Shown piece after piece: positions 14,465 through 16,172 of a stretch of 16,172 bases of DNA. The position numbers and the translations under genes were made by a program. Positions within the stretch are counted from its first letter, which is position 1; each line of letters opens with the position of its first letter. Source of the DNA: Candidatus Poseidoniaceae archaeon. Its GTDB lineage: Archaea > Thermoplasmatota > Poseidoniia > Poseidoniales > Poseidoniaceae. The notes under the pieces were generated by a model. The model ran no database searches and was not told where the DNA came from. It saw only the letters and a list, made by a program, of their open reading frames with translations. The DNA is taken from contig JAPKCL010000033.1 of assembly GCA_028822955.1 (NCBI GenBank), positions 1 to 16,172 of the forward strand. Reading direction: 5' to 3'.

Positions 14465-14857
14465 TCAGTTGATTTTGGGTTGGATGAGTGCGCCAGTCCA
14501 CCAAAAGGAGCCGATGAAAAACAGCGAGAGGCCGTAGGAGCCCACAACTGGGAAATCAAATACGCCGATGCAGATTTGAGCAAAGATAGCAATTGATGCG
14601 AGAAAACTGAAAATGACCAGAATACCTTCAGCGTTAAGGCCAAGTGCTTCGGAAGTGAGGTCTTTTTCAGACAAACCCCAGGTAATTCCCGTGAGGGCTG
14701 ATAGCCCAATGAAGGCCAGTGTGGCATCCATGAGGTTACCTTGGAGAATCCATGTAATGAAAGAGACAATAAAACTCCCGAGGAACATGCGTTGAACGGT
14801 CACAAAGGAAAGGCCCATGTCACTGGCGAAGCGCCTTTGATTCTTGAAGACTCGCAA
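14465..14857 (-). CDS. Four-helix membrane protein
   Basis: A protein of 130 residues from TTG 14857, or 117 from the ATG at 14816-14818. There are four hydrophobic segments, at about 24-40, 44-62, 78-100 and 103-123, joined by short loops; the basic N-terminus (NQRRF) suggests it is cytoplasmic. The TTG start begins 9 nt after the stop of the oxidoreductase gene and would fit an operon; neither start has a clear ribosome-binding site. No family recognised. Confidence 0.65.
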   Translation of the reverse strand: MRVFKNQRRFASDMGLSFVTVQRMFLGSFIVSFITWILQGNLMDATLAFIGLSALTGITWGLSEKDLTSEALGLNAEGILVIFSFLASIAIFAQICIGVFDFPVVGSYGLSLFFIGSFWWTGALIQPKIN

Positions 14858-14866
14858 GAGGAGGTT

Positions 14867-15844
14867 TCAATTCTCTCTGTTCTGGAGATGATATTGGTGG
14901 GTAAGTGATGTCGCTTTATCCAGCAGAGAGGCTGTACGAAGGTGTTCATCAGTACTTTCAAGGGGCGTATTGCGGTTTGAAAGAATGTGTTTGTATTGGG
15001 CTTCGAGTGGGGGAGTCGAATGAAGAGTTAGAAGTGTCTTGTATCCTGTTCTTAGCGACCCGCATTCTATCGAGTTGTGTTCTCTAAAATCGAGGCGTAT
15101 GTGCTGTTTTGTTCCTTCAATTGTGAGGCGGTTTCTGTCTGCTTGCCCCCATCCAACATGTACTTCCGCTTCGGTGCTCGGACGCGTACCTTTGCCCGGG
15201 TAGACCATCTGGAATTGCGCTCGAGATGCGGTAGACATGGGTGCCGGCCTACCGTCTTCAAGCGCTATTGCAACAGAAAAGAGTGGAGAGGATTCGGAAT
15301 CAAGAAGTGAAGGGATGAGAGCAAATGCATGTGATGCTAAATTCTCAATAACATTGCCGTTTGCTGGTTTATGACGTGAAGAATATTTCGTGAACCTGAT
15401 GGATTTGACTTGCCCTATAACATGCTCTTTGATGAGCTGCTTAGCATATTCTATTCCAGGGTGGTAGCGTAAAAGATACCCTGAATGGAGAGTGCCCGTA
15501 CTTTTTTGGGCAGCATCGCATAGAAGCTTAACCTCATCAAAAGACGGTCCGAGGGGTTTCTCGACCAGAACATGAAGACCTTGTTGTAACATGGCGATTC
15601 CAAGTAGAGAATGAGTCGCATTTGGAGTCGCAACAGAAATCAAATCAAGTTTGACGGATTCATGCATTTCCATCCAGTTTTGAAATACCCCGTCAATTGA
15701 TGGATGTATCGCCTCTAAACGATTTGAGTTGGTGTCGCAAGCATATATTCTGTCAACGAAACCTTGGCTTTTTAGTTTTACAAGTGTTTCAAGATGCTGT
15801 GCGCCCCAACGGCCACAACCTACTACGCCGACATTGTATGACAT
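14867..15844 (-). CDS. Gfo/Idh/MocA-family oxidoreductase
   Basis: An NAD(P)-dependent sugar or cyclitol dehydrogenase-type protein. The Rossmann nucleotide loop is at the N-terminus (VGVVGCGRWGAQH, 5-17), followed by ATPN (72-75), the family signature VEKPLG (94-99) with catalytic Lys96, and a candidate catalytic His in NLASHAFAL (His172). At 325 residues it is normal for the family. I chose the ATG at 15842-15844 because it directly precedes the Rossmann strand and lies 10 nt after the TGA of the upstream gene; an upstream ATG at 15911-15913 would overlap that gene by 59 nt and add 23 residues of no family character. The substrate is not deducible; with an unidentified gene upstream it may belong to a surface-sugar or nucleotide-sugar cluster. 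Confidence 0.93.
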   Translation of the reverse strand: MSYNVGVVGCGRWGAQHLETLVKLKSQGFVDRIYACDTNSNRLEAIHPSIDGVFQNWMEMHESVKLDLISVATPNATHSLLGIAMLQQGLHVLVEKPLGPSFDEVKLLCDAAQKSTGTLHSGYLLRYHPGIEYAKQLIKEHVIGQVKSIRFTKYSSRHKPANGNVIENLASHAFALIPSLLDSESSPLFSVAIALEDGRPAPMSTASRAQFQMVYPGKGTRPSTEAEVHVGWGQADRNRLTIEGTKQHIRLDFREHNSIECGSLRTGYKTLLTLHSTPPLEAQYKHILSNRNTPLESTDEHLRTASLLDKATSLTHQYHLQNREN

Positions 15845-15854
15845 CGTAACCAAA

Positions 15855-16172
15855 TCATTCGTAGGGCCGAGGTTTGAGCGTTTTACCCTGTTCATCATGT
15901 GTTGCGAATTCATACTGGGTGACGGCTACCGTGAATTTGGACAAGTCTTGTGTGTTTTGATTTTCAAAACCAAAATCAGCATACAATTTTGGAGAGAATG
16001 AAAACCCTTCTACCCCGATGTATTCTGCACGCGAGACACGCGTTGTGATACGTCCAAATCCATGGTGCCATAGGGCAAGAGCCGTGATGGCGTCTTGACT
16101 TGTTGGAGACTTACGTGGAATTCGCGGGAAGGGGGGCGTTAAGCAATCATCCGGGATGAGGTTCTTTCCTGG
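15855..16172 (-). CDS. C-terminal part of an unrecognised protein
   Basis: A reading frame is open from the right edge for 105 codons to a TGA at 15855-15857; the N-terminus lies outside the window. It contains a Pro-rich stretch (LTPPFPRIPRKSP), then DAITALALWHHGFGRITTRV, ending in LKPRPYE. It is on the same strand as the oxidoreductase, 10 nt upstream of it, so the two are probably co-transcribed. I do not recognise the family. The composition (ordered mix of hydrophobic, charged and aromatic residues, no frame breaks) and the tight spacing support a real gene. Confidence 0.65.
   Translation of the reverse strand, partial: PGKNLIPDDCLTPPFPRIPRKSPTSQDAITALALWHHGFGRITTRVSRAEYIGVEGFSFSPKLYADFGFENQNTQDLSKFTVAVTQYEFATHDEQGKTLKPRPYE

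Overview
The window reads as a compact archaeal chromosome segment, most likely from a marine planktonic euryarchaeote of the Poseidoniales (Marine Group II) kind. Archaeal signature genes are present: an archaeal-type DnaG (TOPRIM protein), a group II (thermosome-like) chaperonin and a COG1855-type ATPase with a KH domain. They sit beside bacterial-style purine genes (purH, purN). Gaps are short, convergent genes overlap at their stop codons, and TATA-like boxes lie about 26-27 nt upstream of start codons, as expected for leaderless archaeal mRNAs. The lineage is an inference from gene content; there is no rRNA or tRNA in the window to confirm it.

Layout. Left edge (1-359, minus): a membrane-anchored coiled-coil protein, cut off by the window. 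566-3334 (plus): a 922-residue helical repeat protein with an acidic linker. 3329-4540 and 4583-5827 (minus): a two-helix membrane protein with a long Pro/Ala tail, encoded directly downstream of dnaG. 6013-7890 (plus): a tight four-gene run of a double TerB-like protein, a helical (possibly HEAT-like) protein, a 69-79 residue helical protein and a MobA-like nucleotidyltransferase. 7898-8572 (minus): purN. 8612-9127 (plus) and 9124-9306 (minus): a convergent pair of small DUF454 and DUF6356-like proteins. 9365-11008 (minus): purH. 11086-12708 (minus): a divergent chaperonin paralogue. 12711-12992 (plus): a small membrane protein. 13047-14402 (minus): the ATPase-KH protein without its usual N-terminal PIN domain. 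14465-14857 (minus): a four-helix membrane protein. 14867-15844 (minus): a Gfo/Idh/MocA oxidoreductase. 15855-16172 (minus): the C-terminal part of an unrecognised protein running off the right edge.

How they fit together. PurN and PurH carry out the two formyl-transfer steps of purine synthesis, and PurH also makes IMP; they are close but in separate transcription units. DnaG, the chaperonin and the ATPase-KH protein belong to RNA or protein quality control and replication. The remaining genes are mostly lineage-specific membrane or helical proteins. No mobile element, CRISPR array, tRNA or rRNA was seen. No gene-free stretch exceeds 300 bases; the longest, 360-565, is a divergent promoter region. 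The less expected items are the PIN-less ATPase, the variant nucleotide-binding loop of the chaperonin, the 922-residue repeat protein, a UNCG-type hairpin in the dnaG leader, and a perfect 11-bp hairpin across a stop codon at 12973-12998.
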